A stretch of 35,619 nucleotides of DNA from Microvirga zambiensis WSM3693 (GCF_016735695.1 NZ_JAERQD010000055.1:1-35619), one strand, 5' to 3'; positions 1 to 8,617 are shown, numbered from the stretch's first letter. Notes: generated from the sequence alone by a model not told the origin. Made by a program: numbers and translations.

Positions 1-117
1 GGCTTCGGCACGCGGCTCATTGAGCGCAGCCTGGCTCAAGAACTCGCGGGCGAGGTGCGGATCGAGTTTTCTGAGACAGGCGTCGTGTGCTCGGTCGACG
101 CTCCACTCGTGAGCTAA
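1..117 (+). CDS. HWE-family sensor histidine kinase, C-terminal fragment (cut by window edge)
   Basis: The first 38 codons are open and end at a TAA. They encode the end of an HWE-type ATP-binding domain, with the G-F-G-T-R-L-I-E-R-S-L motif and then a beta-strand-rich tail ending in APLVS. The tail aligns residue by residue with the last 38 residues of the complete HWE kinase at 28721-30712 (G-F-G-S-R-L-I-E-R-S-L, ending APLPS). HWE kinases autophosphorylate on histidine and often feed the PhyR/EcfG stress pathway. The sensor part lies outside the window, so its input cannot be inferred. Confidence 0.85.
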   Translation, partial: GFGTRLIERSLAQELAGEVRIEFSETGVVCSVDAPLVS

Positions 118-364
118 GGCAAACGACCCTCCTGGCACCCTGATACCTAGGCTAAAAGGCCGCAATCCTCGTTCAATCGGACGTTACATATGCGCAGGGA
201 ATCCGGGTTCCTGACCCGAAGTTGACGTTAGCCGGTTCGTGACCCATACGCCTTGTGCGCAACATGGTCTCATGACAGTCCTCGCGCTGACCGACAGGGC
301 CTGTTTCCGGCAAGCATTCTCTTAACGATTCTGCCACGCGGGGTTGGAAGCTATTCCTCTGGCG

Positions 365-389
365 GGAACGTTTGATCCCCGAAATCGTT
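365..389 (+). promoter_or_regulatory. EcfG-type general stress response promoter for the UvrA-like gene
   Basis: GGAAC at 365-369 is separated by exactly 16 nt from CGTT at 386-389. This matches the published alphaproteobacterial EcfG (general stress sigma factor) consensus GGAAC-N16/17-CGTT. The predicted transcription start falls near 395-397, about 23 nt before the ATG at 419. That supports the ATG and argues against the upstream in-frame TTG at 344, which would lie ahead of the promoter. Sequence match only; no transcript data. Confidence 0.72.
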
Positions 390-418
390 GCGGATCCGAT
401 ATCTCGCAGAGCCACGCA

Positions 419-2962
419 ATGCCAGAGAAAAGCAAGTTCCGATCTCCGACGGCCGTGCGGGAAGGAACTGGGTTCGTCCGCGTTCGCGGGGCCCGCGAGC
501 ACAATCTCAAGAACATCGATCTTGAGATCCCGCGCGATGCCCTCGTTGTTTTCACCGGCGTGTCCGGTTCCGGAAAGTCGTCGCTGGCTTTCGGCACCCT
601 CTATGCGGAAGCGCAGCGGCGATATCTCGAATCGGTCTCGCCCTATGCCAGGCGTCTGTTCCATCAGATGCCGGTCCCCGATGTCGACGACGTCGAAGGT
701 CTGCCGCCCGCCGTCGCGCTTCAGCAGCAGCGCGGATCGCCGACCACGCGCTCCTCGGTCGGCAGCGTCACGACTTTGTCCAACCTGCTGCGCATGCTTT
801 ACTCCCGGGCCGGCGACTATCCGCGTGGCCAATCGATCCTCTATGCCGAGTCGTTCTCGCCCAATACGCCCGAGGGAGCCTGTCCCCGGTGCCATGGCCT
901 CGGCCGGGTCTATGAGGTCACTGAGCAATCGATGGTGCCGGACGACACGCTTACCATTCGCGAGCGGGCGATTGCCGCCTGGCCGACCGCTTGGCATGGT
1001 CAGAACCTGCGCGACATCGCAACCACGCTCGGCTTCGATGTGGACCAACCTTGGCGGGACCTGCCCAAGAAGGATCGCAACTGGCTTCTTTTCACCGATG
1101 AGCAGCCGTCTGTTCCCGTCTATCCGGGATACACTCAAGCGGAGGTTCGGCGCGCACTCAAGCGCAAGGAGGAGCCTGCTTATCAAGGTACGTTCACGAG
1201 CGCCAAGCGCCATGTGCTGCACACTTTCGCCACCACGCAGAGCCCGCTGATGAAGCGGCGGGTGGCGCAATACATGGTGAGCACCGAATGCCCGCTCTGC
1301 CACGGCAAGCGCCTGCGCCTGGAATCCCTGTCCATCAAGTTCGCGGGGCTTGACATTGCAGACATGTCGAGCCTCCCGCTCGCCCGTCTCGCCGACATCT
1401 TCCGCCCTTACGCGGATGGAACGGCATCTCGCATGAGGAAGATGGACGCGGACCACCCGGAAAAGGCGGTGGTCGCGCAGCGCATCGCGCAGGACCTCGT
1501 TGCCCGACTGAATGTCATGCTCGATCTCGGGCTCGGTTATCTTGCCATTGAGCGCAGCACCCCGACGCTTTCGCCTGGCGAGCTCCAGCGGCTGCGGCTT
1601 GCCACGCAGGTGCGCTCCAATCTCTTCGGCGTGGTCTATGTGCTCGACGAGCCGTCGGCGGGGCTCCATCCGGCGGATACGGAGGCGCTCCTGAATGCGC
1701 TGGGACAATTGAAGGCATCTGGAAACTCGCAATTCGTGGTCGAGCACAATCTCGATGTCATCCGTCACGCGGATTGGATCGTCGATGTGGGGCCCGGTGC
1801 CGGAGAGCAGGGCGGCCATGTGCTCTATAGCGGTCCGCCCGAAGGGCTCAGGCAGATCGAGGCATCGCAGACCCGGCGCTTTCTGTTCGGTGAAAGCGGC
1901 GTTCAACCTCGCACGCCGCGCAAGCCGATGGGCTCGCTGCGTCTTGCCGGCGTCACGCGCAACAACCTGCACGACCTCAATGTCGAGTTTCCTCTCGGTG
2001 TTTTCACGACGGTGACCGGAGTGTCGGGTTCCGGCAAGTCGAGCCTGGTCAGCCAAGCGCTGGTCGAGCTGGTGGCGGAGCATCTCGGTCACGACATTCC
2101 TGCAGAAGAGGAAGGCGAGGCGCTCGAGCGGGCGGCGGTCGCGGCCGTCGGCGGCCGCATTGCTGGGGGAATGGAGGGGATCAAGCGGCTCGTGCGCGTC
2201 GACCAGAAGCCGATCGGGCGCACGCCGCGCTCGAACTTGGCGACCTATACGGGCCTTTTCGATCATGTCCGCCGGATCTTCGCCGCAACCAAGCAGGCGC
2301 GTGCCCGGCGCTACGATGCCGGACGCTTCTCCTTCAACGTCGCCAAGGGCCGTTGTCCGCATTGCGAGGGTGAAGGCTTCGTGATGGTCGAGCTGCTGTT
2401 CCTGCCGAGCGTCTACGCGCCGTGCCCGACCTGTCACGGCGCCCGCTACAATGCCGACACGCTCAAGATCAAATACCGTGACAAGTCCATCGCCGATGTG
2501 CTTGGCATGACGGTCGATACGGCATGGGAGTTTTTCGCCGACGAATCCCACCTGCATCGGTCGCTCAGCATCGTGCGCGAGGTGGGGCTGGGCTATCTGC
2601 GGCTGGGCCAACCCGCGACCGAATTGTCCGGAGGCGAGGCGCAGCGGATCAAGCTTGCGACCGAGCTGCAACGGATCCAGCGCGGCGATACCCTCTATGT
2701 CCTCGACGAGCCGACAACCGGATTGCATCCAGCCGACGTGGAAAGGCTCGTGGCCCAGCTCGATGGGCTGGTCGATGCTGGCAACACCGTTATCGTGGTG
2801 GAGCATCACATGAGCGTTGCCGCAAGAAGCGACTGGGTCATGGATCTCGGTCCGGGGGCCGGCGATGAGGGCGGGCAGGTGGTTGCATCGGGGCCGCCGG
2901 GCGTAGTGGCAAAAGAATCGGGCAGCCGCACGGCGCCGTACCTGGCGTATGCTCTCGCTTGA
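419..2962 (+). CDS. uvrA: Class II UvrA-like excinuclease ABC ATPase
   Basis: This 847-residue protein has two ABC ATPase modules. Module one has a Walker A GVSGSGKSS near residue 47, a CPRCHG...CPLCHG zinc module, an LSPGE-type signature and a VLDEPSAGLHP Walker B. Module two repeats the order: GVSGSGKSS, CPHCEG...CPTCHG zinc module, LSGGEAQR signature and VLDEPTTGLHP. It is shorter than ordinary UvrA (about 940 residues) and lacks the UvrB-interaction insert between the first Walker A and the first zinc module, which is typical of class II UvrA. Members of that class are linked to damage tolerance or drug self-resistance. The first signature has P instead of G (LSPGE). The start is the ATG just downstream of an EcfG-type promoter; no strong ribosome site is visible. 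No uvrB or uvrC lies nearby. The ATPase identity is certain; the DNA-damage role is inferred. Confidence 0.93.
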   Translation: MPEKSKFRSPTAVREGTGFVRVRGAREHNLKNIDLEIPRDALVVFTGVSGSGKSSLAFGTLYAEAQRRYLESVSPYARRLFHQMPVPDVDDVEGLPPAVALQQQRGSPTTRSSVGSVTTLSNLLRMLYSRAGDYPRGQSILYAESFSPNTPEGACPRCHGLGRVYEVTEQSMVPDDTLTIRERAIAAWPTAWHGQNLRDIATTLGFDVDQPWRDLPKKDRNWLLFTDEQPSVPVYPGYTQAEVRRALKRKEEPAYQGTFTSAKRHVLHTFATTQSPLMKRRVAQYMVSTECPLCHGKRLRLESLSIKFAGLDIADMSSLPLARLADIFRPYADGTASRMRKMDADHPEKAVVAQRIAQDLVARLNVMLDLGLGYLAIERSTPTLSPGELQRLRLATQVRSNLFGVVYVLDEPSAGLHPADTEALLNALGQLKASGNSQFVVEHNLDVIRHADWIVDVGPGAGEQGGHVLYSGPPEGLRQIEASQTRRFLFGESGVQPRTPRKPMGSLRLAGVTRNNLHDLNVEFPLGVFTTVTGVSGSGKSSLVSQALVELVAEHLGHDIPAEEEGEALERAAVAAVGGRIAGGMEGIKRLVRVDQKPIGRTPRSNLATYTGLFDHVRRIFAATKQARARRYDAGRFSFNVAKGRCPHCEGEGFVMVELLFLPSVYAPCPTCHGARYNADTLKIKYRDKSIADVLGMTVDTAWEFFADESHLHRSLSIVREVGLGYLRLGQPATELSGGEAQRIKLATELQRIQRGDTLYVLDEPTTGLHPADVERLVAQLDGLVDAGNTVIVVEHHMSVAARSDWVMDLGPGAGDEGGQVVASGPPGVVAKESGSRTAPYLAYALA

Positions 2963-3062
2963 CCCGGAGTTGCCGTTTGGAGGTCTCAGGCATTTCGCTT
3001 GGCGGCCATCCAGACAGCGCAGCGGGTGCTACAGGCTGATGGTTTCCCGGAGAGAGACGGTC

Positions 3063-5414
3063 TCAAAGTTCGCATGGCCTCGGGATTAGAGGGTCAGGCT
3101 TCAATGATGTCAGGAAATGCTCCGCCTCGCTGGCCGGCATGGGGCGCCCGAAGTGGTAGCCCTGTCCCATGTCACAGCCGTGCTCCCGGAGAAACGACGC
3201 CTGCGCAGCGGTTTCAACACCCTCCGCAACCACCCTGATGCCGAGGCTCTGACCAAGGCTCAAGACGGCTTTGACAATGGCAGCATCCCCTACATCAGTC
3301 TCCAGGTTGCTCACGAACGAGCGGTCAATCTTGAGAACATGGACCGGGAACTGCTTCAGGTGCGACAGCGAAGCGTAGCCCGTGCCGAAATCATCCAGCG
3401 CAATCGAAACTCCTCCTTCATTCAATGCCCGCAGTGTTTTCTGAGCATGCTCGATATGGCGGTCGAGGAACACGGTCTCGGTCACCTCTACTCCAAAACG
3501 GCTCGGTGGAATGCCGGCCTCCCGCAGGTGGTCGAGCACCTGCGTGGCATAATCATCGCGGCGAAAGTCGGCGGAAGAGGCATTGATTGAGACCCGGCCG
3601 ATGTCGAGTCCTGCATCGAGCCAACGGCGCATGTCATGGACCACGCAGGAGAGCATGCGATGAGCGATGGCAATGCCGAGTTCCGGATCATCAAAGGCGG
3701 GAGCAAGAATATCAGGTGATTGCGCTCCCGTGCGGGGGTGGCGCCAGCGCAGGAGCGCCTCAAAGCCGGCGAGCTTCCCTGAGCTTAGGTCCACTTTCGG
3801 CTGGTAGAAGGGCTCGATCCAATCGTGCTCTAACGCTCGGCGCGCGATTTCCAGAGCCGAGGCTGTTTTCTGCGCCTCATCGCGCATAATGGGCTTGAAC
3901 ATCTCGAACGTGCTGCGGCCCGCTGCCTTGCAGCTGTACAGCGCGAGGTCCGCCTGCTTCAGAAGTTCCTCTGCGATCAGACTGTGCTCGCCGGAGATGG
4001 CGCCTCCAATGCTGGTGCGGCAGTCCAGCGTCTTGCCCTTGTGCCTCAGGGGCTCCTGCATTCGGACCAGAATGGCTTGAGCCACCGCCGCAACTCCATC
4101 CACTCCAACAACATCCGACAGGACGACGGCGAACTCGTCACCGCTCAGACGCGCAACGGTGTCGGTGGTGCGTACAATGCATCGCAGTCGCTGGCCAAAT
4201 TCCTTCAAAAGAGCGTCACCAGCATCGTGACCGAACCGGTCATTGGTCTGCTTGAGATGATCCAGATCCAGGACCAGCAGACCGATCCTGCGCTGTCGTC
4301 CCGAACTGCTGTCAAGCGCCTCGCGCAGGCACTCAAAGAAGAGCCTGCGGTTGGGTAAGCCCGTCAGATCGTCATGATAGGCGGCCCAGCGGAGACGCTC
4401 CTCGGCAATCTTTTTATCGTGGATGTCCTCGACCGTGCCGTACCAGCGGATCAGGGCGCCGTCCTCTCCAAGCCGGGGCGTGGCCCGGGCGCGGAACCAG
4501 CGATAGCTCCCGTCGGCAAAGCACAGACGGTAGGCGACATCGACAGGACTGCGGCTGACTACAGCATCCGACCAGTGTTGTGCTGCAATGGGGACATCGT
4601 CCGGGTGCAGGGCCGTGGTCCAGCCCTGCCCAAGCGCCTCCTCAGGAGGCATTCCCGTCAACTCGCCCCAACGCGGAGACATGTCGAGCACATTGCCGTG
4701 CGGATCGGCTGTCCACGGGATCTGCGGATTGAGCTCGACAGACGAGCGGTGGTGCTCCTCACTCTCGCGCAAGGCTTCTTCGAGGTGCTCCTTGGCCATG
4801 GACAGGAAGAGGAAGGCGAGCGCAGGAGCATAGACCACGAGAAAGAGCGCCATTTGCGGGGACCACCGGGCGGCAAAGGCATCGAGCCAGACGGTCGAGC
4901 CCGGCGACAGCCCAAGCAGTCCTCGAAAGAAGTTGAAGGCAGCCAGGATCAGCAGAAGGAAGACCGCCGCTTGCTGGGATGCCAAGCCACGAGGAGCGTG
5001 CTTCCAAAGCTCCCAGGCGGACAGCGCTGCGGATGTTCCGGTAATCAACGACAGGAGAACAAGCCGAGCGCTGAAGGACTCGTGAATGAATGGGAAAGCC
5101 CCAATCAAGACAGCGGGTCCGAGACCGATGGCGGGCAACCAGCCTGTGCGGCCGTTGAAGGCCCTGCAGCCAGCGTACAGGGCGCCGAAGCCGAAGATCA
5201 CAAAGGCATTCGCCATGAGCAGATTGAGATGGCTCGGCAAGCTCTGTCCGAAGTTTGCCATTCCGATTCCGATAGGGATCAGGCAGAAGGTAGCTCCCCA
5301 CCAGCCCAGGGCCTGGACTCTTCGGTTGTGCGTCCAGGCGAAGAGTAAGAGCAAGCCGAGCGTGGCTGAGAGCAGCACAAAGGCAGCGGCTAACGTGAGG
5401 GGATCAAGGGTCAT
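3063..5414 (-). CDS. Membrane-anchored PAS-GGDEF-EAL cyclic-di-GMP enzyme
   Basis: The 783-residue protein begins with about seven hydrophobic helices (residues ~7-207). A PAS/PAC segment follows (~215-335, with HPDD and an F-x-D-G-S-Y-R-W-F type strand), then GGDEF (~335-500) and EAL (~515-770). The cyclase signature is SGDEF, a variant often active, and an inhibitory-site RTTD lies five residues before it. The phosphodiesterase domain keeps FEALLRWRHP, DDFGTGYAS, KIDRSFV and EGVET, so its metal-binding residues look intact. It may therefore make and break cyclic-di-GMP, with the membrane and PAS regions sensing an unknown signal. It is convergent with the uvrA-like gene (100 bp gap) and has no visible operon partner downstream. 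Confidence 0.95.
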   Translation of the reverse strand: MTLDPLTLAAAFVLLSATLGLLLLFAWTHNRRVQALGWWGATFCLIPIGIGMANFGQSLPSHLNLLMANAFVIFGFGALYAGCRAFNGRTGWLPAIGLGPAVLIGAFPFIHESFSARLVLLSLITGTSAALSAWELWKHAPRGLASQQAAVFLLLILAAFNFFRGLLGLSPGSTVWLDAFAARWSPQMALFLVVYAPALAFLFLSMAKEHLEEALRESEEHHRSSVELNPQIPWTADPHGNVLDMSPRWGELTGMPPEEALGQGWTTALHPDDVPIAAQHWSDAVVSRSPVDVAYRLCFADGSYRWFRARATPRLGEDGALIRWYGTVEDIHDKKIAEERLRWAAYHDDLTGLPNRRLFFECLREALDSSSGRQRRIGLLVLDLDHLKQTNDRFGHDAGDALLKEFGQRLRCIVRTTDTVARLSGDEFAVVLSDVVGVDGVAAVAQAILVRMQEPLRHKGKTLDCRTSIGGAISGEHSLIAEELLKQADLALYSCKAAGRSTFEMFKPIMRDEAQKTASALEIARRALEHDWIEPFYQPKVDLSSGKLAGFEALLRWRHPRTGAQSPDILAPAFDDPELGIAIAHRMLSCVVHDMRRWLDAGLDIGRVSINASSADFRRDDYATQVLDHLREAGIPPSRFGVEVTETVFLDRHIEHAQKTLRALNEGGVSIALDDFGTGYASLSHLKQFPVHVLKIDRSFVSNLETDVGDAAIVKAVLSLGQSLGIRVVAEGVETAAQASFLREHGCDMGQGYHFGRPMPASEAEHFLTSLKPDPLIPRPCEL

Positions 5415-5583
5415 TGCGTTACTGGAAGAAAGTCAGAAGACCTGCAGCAGGGATGATAGCCTACTCCCTTAACGGTCCCCGCTAAAAGCTAATAAAAAGG
5501 TCTACTGCGCCAAAGGAGAGATCAAATCAGACTATCGTCATGCCTTTAATGCAGCGGTTACATGCGCCTAAAGCCTTGGTTCT

Positions 5584-5748
5584 ATGGGAACAGGTCTTGG
5601 AGCATTACTGGGTATAACGCTCCGATATGCTCATGAAGTCTACCATATCCCGGAAGCTCCGATTCCCAACGAAAGTCTTGTCCTGTACATCCTCATCCGG
5701 CTGACGGGGCTGATGCTCTGTGGCGCGCTCCTGCAGGGCGGCACTTAA
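5584..5748 (+). CDS. Possible 54-residue membrane peptide
   Basis: A short open frame starts with ATG and encodes MGTGLGALLG..., with a charged middle (YAHEVYHIPEAPIPNES) and a hydrophobic segment LVLYILIRLTGLMLCGALL near the end. It is the only start in its frame, since an in-frame stop lies 15 nt upstream. No convincing ribosome site precedes it. The hydrophobic helix and alphaproteobacteria-like codon use make it plausible, but it could be chance. It sits in the divergent gap before the minus-strand HTH gene. Confidence 0.4.
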   Translation: MGTGLGALLGITLRYAHEVYHIPEAPIPNESLVLYILIRLTGLMLCGALLQGGT

Positions 5749-5768
5749 GCGTTCTCAATTTGATGGGG

Positions 5769-6092
5769 TTACTGTACCGGTTCGATAAGGCAGCCACCCG
5801 CCGACGAGGCAGATGGCTCGGCAGGCAATTGGGATTCCATCAGCCTTGTGAGGGCGAGAGCCTCTTCCCGTAGCTCAGGAGGCGCCTTCATAGGAGCGCC
5901 ATACAGGACGGCGTGGGCCATTGCGATCCTCTCGGCGGCCAGGATGTAGAGATTTGGGATTTCACACTCGCCCCACTCGAACGCCTGATAGTCCCGGGTG
6001 GTCAATTCAAGAAGGTGAGCCATCGCGGGTTGTGAGAGCCCGAGAGCTGTTCTGATGGCAATGAGTTCATGCAGGCGGTCTGGTTTGAGCAC
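5769..6092 (-). CDS. Small XRE-like helix-turn-helix protein
   Basis: I chose a GTG start at 6092 because GGGGG lies five bases upstream, giving 107 residues; the frame is open further upstream to 6227. Residues ~7-45 read ELIAIRTALGLSQPAMAHLLE...YQAFEWGECEIP, a Cro/C1-type helix-turn-helix with the typical G-L-S-Q turn. The rest is helical, followed by a low-complexity tail. It overlaps the end of the PilZ gene by 26 bp on the same strand, so the two are probably translated together. It may be a small DNA-binding partner of the PilZ receptor; this is inference. Confidence 0.75.
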   Translation of the reverse strand: MLKPDRLHELIAIRTALGLSQPAMAHLLELTTRDYQAFEWGECEIPNLYILAAERIAMAHAVLYGAPMKAPPELREEALALTRLMESQLPAEPSASSAGGCLIEPVQ

Positions 6093-6462
6093 AAATTCCC
6101 CCGATTGTTTGGCGGACAAGACTACGTTTGCCGCCGGAGAGTCGATTAGACCAAATGGCCTTGATGAAACCGAACCGTGCATCTGCGTCCTCACAACCGC
6201 CCTGCGGCCAAAGGAACTCGACCCCATGACACTTGCCTTGGCTCAATACCAAGCGAGCCTTGACTCTCAGGTCTAACGCTGGGACCGCCAGCACAATTTC
6301 CGGGGGCAGCTCGTCAGCTGCTGCAAATGCAATCTTAGCTGCGCTGGCGGAGACGTCCTGCACAGTGCATTCGAGAGCTGGAGATTGGTTGCCGAACACA
6401 GCCCGTGCGCTGAAGTTTGACGACCGCCTATAGTGCCTGCGTTGCTCACTTCGCTTAGTCAC
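6067..6462 (-). CDS. PilZ domain protein, probable cyclic-di-GMP receptor
   Basis: This 131-residue single-domain protein carries the PilZ pattern: an arginine-rich start (EQRRHYRRSSNFSARAVF), then CTVQDVSASAAKI (the D-x-S-x-x-G/A motif), then strands ending in GVEFLWP. The RxxxR and DxSxxG-like elements fit cyclic-di-GMP binding, although the usual glycine is alanine here. The last ~30 residues go beyond a minimal PilZ domain and overlap the HTH gene. It starts with GTG and has only a weak ribosome site, so the start is uncertain. The nearby GGDEF-EAL enzyme on the same strand is a plausible source of ligand. Confidence 0.8.
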   Translation of the reverse strand: MTKRSEQRRHYRRSSNFSARAVFGNQSPALECTVQDVSASAAKIAFAAADELPPEIVLAVPALDLRVKARLVLSQGKCHGVEFLWPQGGCEDADARFGFIKAIWSNRLSGGKRSLVRQTIGGICAQTRPPA

Positions 6463-6498
6463 AGCTTGTCTCGCTTTGTCCGCAGTTCAACGGAGCGT

Positions 6499-6633
6499 TT
6501 AGCGCACCGCGAAAGCCGCCGCTGCGAGACAGCCAACCGCAAAAATCAATCCTATCCATCTGAGGACATGGGCAAGGCCATCGTTCCTCGGATCAATCTC
6601 CTGAGCCTCAATGGGATCGTCATCACCTTCCAT
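6499..6633 (-). CDS. 44-residue single-span membrane peptide
   Basis: This reading frame encodes an acidic N-terminus (MEGDDDPIEAQEIDPRND) followed by one hydrophobic helix (VLRWIGLIFAVGCLAAAAFAV), ending in arginine. Acid-rich head plus a single span is a common small-membrane-protein design, and codon third positions favour G/C as in the neighbours. It lies 36 bp upstream of the PilZ gene on the same strand. The ribosome site is weak. Function unknown. Confidence 0.6.
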   Translation of the reverse strand: MEGDDDPIEAQEIDPRNDGLAHVLRWIGLIFAVGCLAAAAFAVR

Positions 6634-6678
6634 AGCCACACCAGTCGCGCTGAATGATCCGGGATAAAGATAGCTCTC

Positions 6679-6930
6679 TTAGTGCAAAGAGCACTTCTTC
6701 ACGTGCAAAGGCTCCAGGGGGACCACCCAAACTACCTCGCCGGCGCTGTTACAGATTTCCATTTCCCAGCTTTGCCAAACTTCAGACGGCAACGAAGCCT
6801 CAGCACGGAGCTCCCTGATCGCCTTGTTGGCAAAGGCGAGAGCGGAATTGATGTCTTCCAACTGGCAACCTTCACTGTCGTGAATGAAGTGGCTCCCATT
6901 GGTAAGGTTGAAGTAGTAACGGGACGACAT
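6679..6930 (-). CDS. DUF6894 family small protein
   Basis: The 83-residue protein starts MSSRYYFNLTNGSHFIHDSEGCQLEDI and continues with a helix (ALAFANKAIRELRAEA) and a strand with W-E-M-E-I-C-N-S-A-G-E-V-V. The pattern 'RYYF...G...D.EG.E..D...A' is that of DUF6894 proteins, which are abundant and uncharacterised in Hyphomicrobiales. Length matches the family. It is on the same strand as the small membrane peptide and PilZ gene, 45 bp upstream of them. Confidence 0.85.
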   Translation of the reverse strand: MSSRYYFNLTNGSHFIHDSEGCQLEDINSALAFANKAIRELRAEASLPSEVWQSWEMEICNSAGEVVWVVPLEPLHVKKCSLH

Positions 6931-7138
6931 GGAAGGATCGAAGCCCTCAGTTCGGTGTTACCGTGCTAGTCAGGCGAAAGTCTTGGACATGGATACAGTT
7001 GCAGCCACCTCTGCTCGACTGATATAGCGTCGTTGCGGACCGTCTAATTATCGGCTTTATAAGCACAAAAGCCTCGCCCGGATCGGCTGGGATGGTACGA
7101 GTGCTCGGCTATTTCAACACGGAGAAGGGGCGGAGACG

Positions 7139-8095
7139 ATGGAGAGGCTTTTCTCGACGGCGCAGGTCCATCCGCGCGACCGGTTTGACTACTGGCACAG
7201 TGTCGCGTGCAAGAATCTCATCTCTCATGACGCCACGCCTGAATGCCGCCCTACCTTCGAGGCTGAACTCCATGCCGGTGCCTTGGCCGACCTGGGCCTG
7301 GTCCTCTTCGAGACCGCGCCGATGAGGGTCTCGCATACACGAGACCACTGTGCTCGGATGCAGAGCGATGAGGTTTTTGTCTGTCGCTTGATCTCGGGCC
7401 AACTCGTGTTGGAGCAGGCTGGCCGCGAGGCTGACATGAAGGCTGGCGACATGACGCTGCTCGACCCCCTGTTGCCGTATGAAGGGAAGTTCTCGGCGGG
7501 TGTGAAGTTGCTGGTTCTCAAGGCACCCCGACGTTCTATGGAGGCCCGTGTCGGCAGAATAACCGACATGGTCACCCGGACCATGAAGCCAGCGGAGGCG
7601 GAGCACGGCTTGGCGTCCGCTTTTCTGGCCATGCTGCCCGATTACGCCGGTCAGTTGGGCACGGTCGCAGTAGAGACGGTCAAAAATCAGACGCTTGATC
7701 TCATAGCCGTCTCGCTGGCCAAGACGCAGGAGAGGCCGAGGCCGTATCTTTCGTCGGCCAAGGCGTCCGCTCTTTTGAATGTGCGCGCTGCAATCGAGGC
7801 ACGTCTCACTGATCCCGGGCTTGACGCTGAGACTATTGCCGCCGCGGCCGGGGTGAGTGTGCGTTACGCGAACGCGCTGCTTGCTCAAGAAGGCACGTCG
7901 ATCGTCCGTCTCATCCAATCCCGGCGGCTGGCGTGCTGCCACAGGGCTCTGCGGGATCCGCTCCAAGCTCATCGTAACGTCAGTGAAATTGCGTCCGCTT
8001 GGGGTTTTACGGACATGACCCACTTCGGCCGCCGGTTCAAAACGGCTTACGGCGTTCTTCCAAGTGAACTCCGCAGGCTCTCGAAGCAAAATTGA
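7139..8095 (+). CDS. AraC-family transcriptional regulator
   Basis: The 318-residue protein has an N-terminal cupin-like sensing domain (RDRFDYWHSVACKNL..., ~10-190), as in AraC_binding_2 regulators. Its C-terminal double helix-turn-helix (~215-315) contains IAAAAGVSVRYANALLAQEG and VSEIASAWGFTDMTHFGRRFK, the latter the second AraC helix pair and its hallmark F-x-D-x-S/T-x-F-x-R-x-F-K. GGAG lies seven bases upstream of the ATG. It is monocistronic with no obvious adjacent target. Its effector is unknown; relatives act as activators of catabolic genes. Confidence 0.93.
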   Translation: MERLFSTAQVHPRDRFDYWHSVACKNLISHDATPECRPTFEAELHAGALADLGLVLFETAPMRVSHTRDHCARMQSDEVFVCRLISGQLVLEQAGREADMKAGDMTLLDPLLPYEGKFSAGVKLLVLKAPRRSMEARVGRITDMVTRTMKPAEAEHGLASAFLAMLPDYAGQLGTVAVETVKNQTLDLIAVSLAKTQERPRPYLSSAKASALLNVRAAIEARLTDPGLDAETIAAAAGVSVRYANALLAQEGTSIVRLIQSRRLACCHRALRDPLQAHRNVSEIASAWGFTDMTHFGRRFKTAYGVLPSELRRLSKQN

Positions 8096-8330
8096 TTTGT
8101 TAACGAGTTGCTGATCCACCATCGAAGAGTCTGACAGGCCGTCCGGTGACGGTGTTGCTGTCGCGGTCTCGGCAGTCCGGCGGCTTGCCCGGCACCCATT
8201 CCAGATCATCTAGCTTGGGGGCAACTGGAGGTGTCGCGCCGAAGCGGCTTCGGAGCCACCTCTTTCTAGTCCAGAACAACACGCATCCGCTTATCAGGTC
8301 GCAATTATCTGCTGATTGGCTTCTACCCCC

Positions 8331-8617
8331 TCAGCCTTTCCATTTCAGGTCAGGGCTTAGCATCTGCGCTGAAGCGTAGCATTCAAGGGGCGAGCGTAGC
8401 ATGTTGCCGAAACTGAGCTCAATCTCAGCCGCGGCGGGGTCTGACGCCTCGAACGTGATGAAGGCGGATTGCTGCCGCCAGTGGTCCGCACGCCTGGTAC
8501 CTCGCAGGCATAATCGCCGTCGTCGAATGGATCCGTCGAACGGGCTTTGGGTTCCTGTGATGTAATGGTGTGGGACGGATCGGCCGGGAAGACGCGCAGC
8601 TCATGTCCGGTTGGCAA
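8331..8617 (-). pseudogene. Possible frameshifted small gene, unidentified
   Basis: In the 586-bp gap between the AraC and PAS genes the minus strand holds two protein-like pieces in different frames. One runs from a TTG at 8617 (PTGHELRVFPADPSHTITSQ...DDGDYACEVPG). The other ends at a stop at 8331 (DHWRQQSAFITFEASD...IELSFGN). Joining them near 8490 by one lost base gives one reading frame with G/C-rich third positions throughout. I do not recognise the product. Without homologues, chance open frames in high-GC DNA cannot be excluded. Confidence 0.3.

Noticed and set aside
344..418. Earlier TTG start for the UvrA-like protein
   Set aside because: It would lie upstream of the EcfG-type promoter at 365-389, and the added residues show no conservation pattern.
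173..2809. Long minus-strand open frame of 878 codons opposite the UvrA-like gene
   Set aside because: It is the antisense shadow of a recognised high-GC gene, with histidine- and arginine-rich composition and no family motif.
6433..6657. 74-codon plus-strand frame
   Set aside because: It has no family resemblance and no ribosome site; the opposite strand holds the better supported 44-residue membrane peptide.
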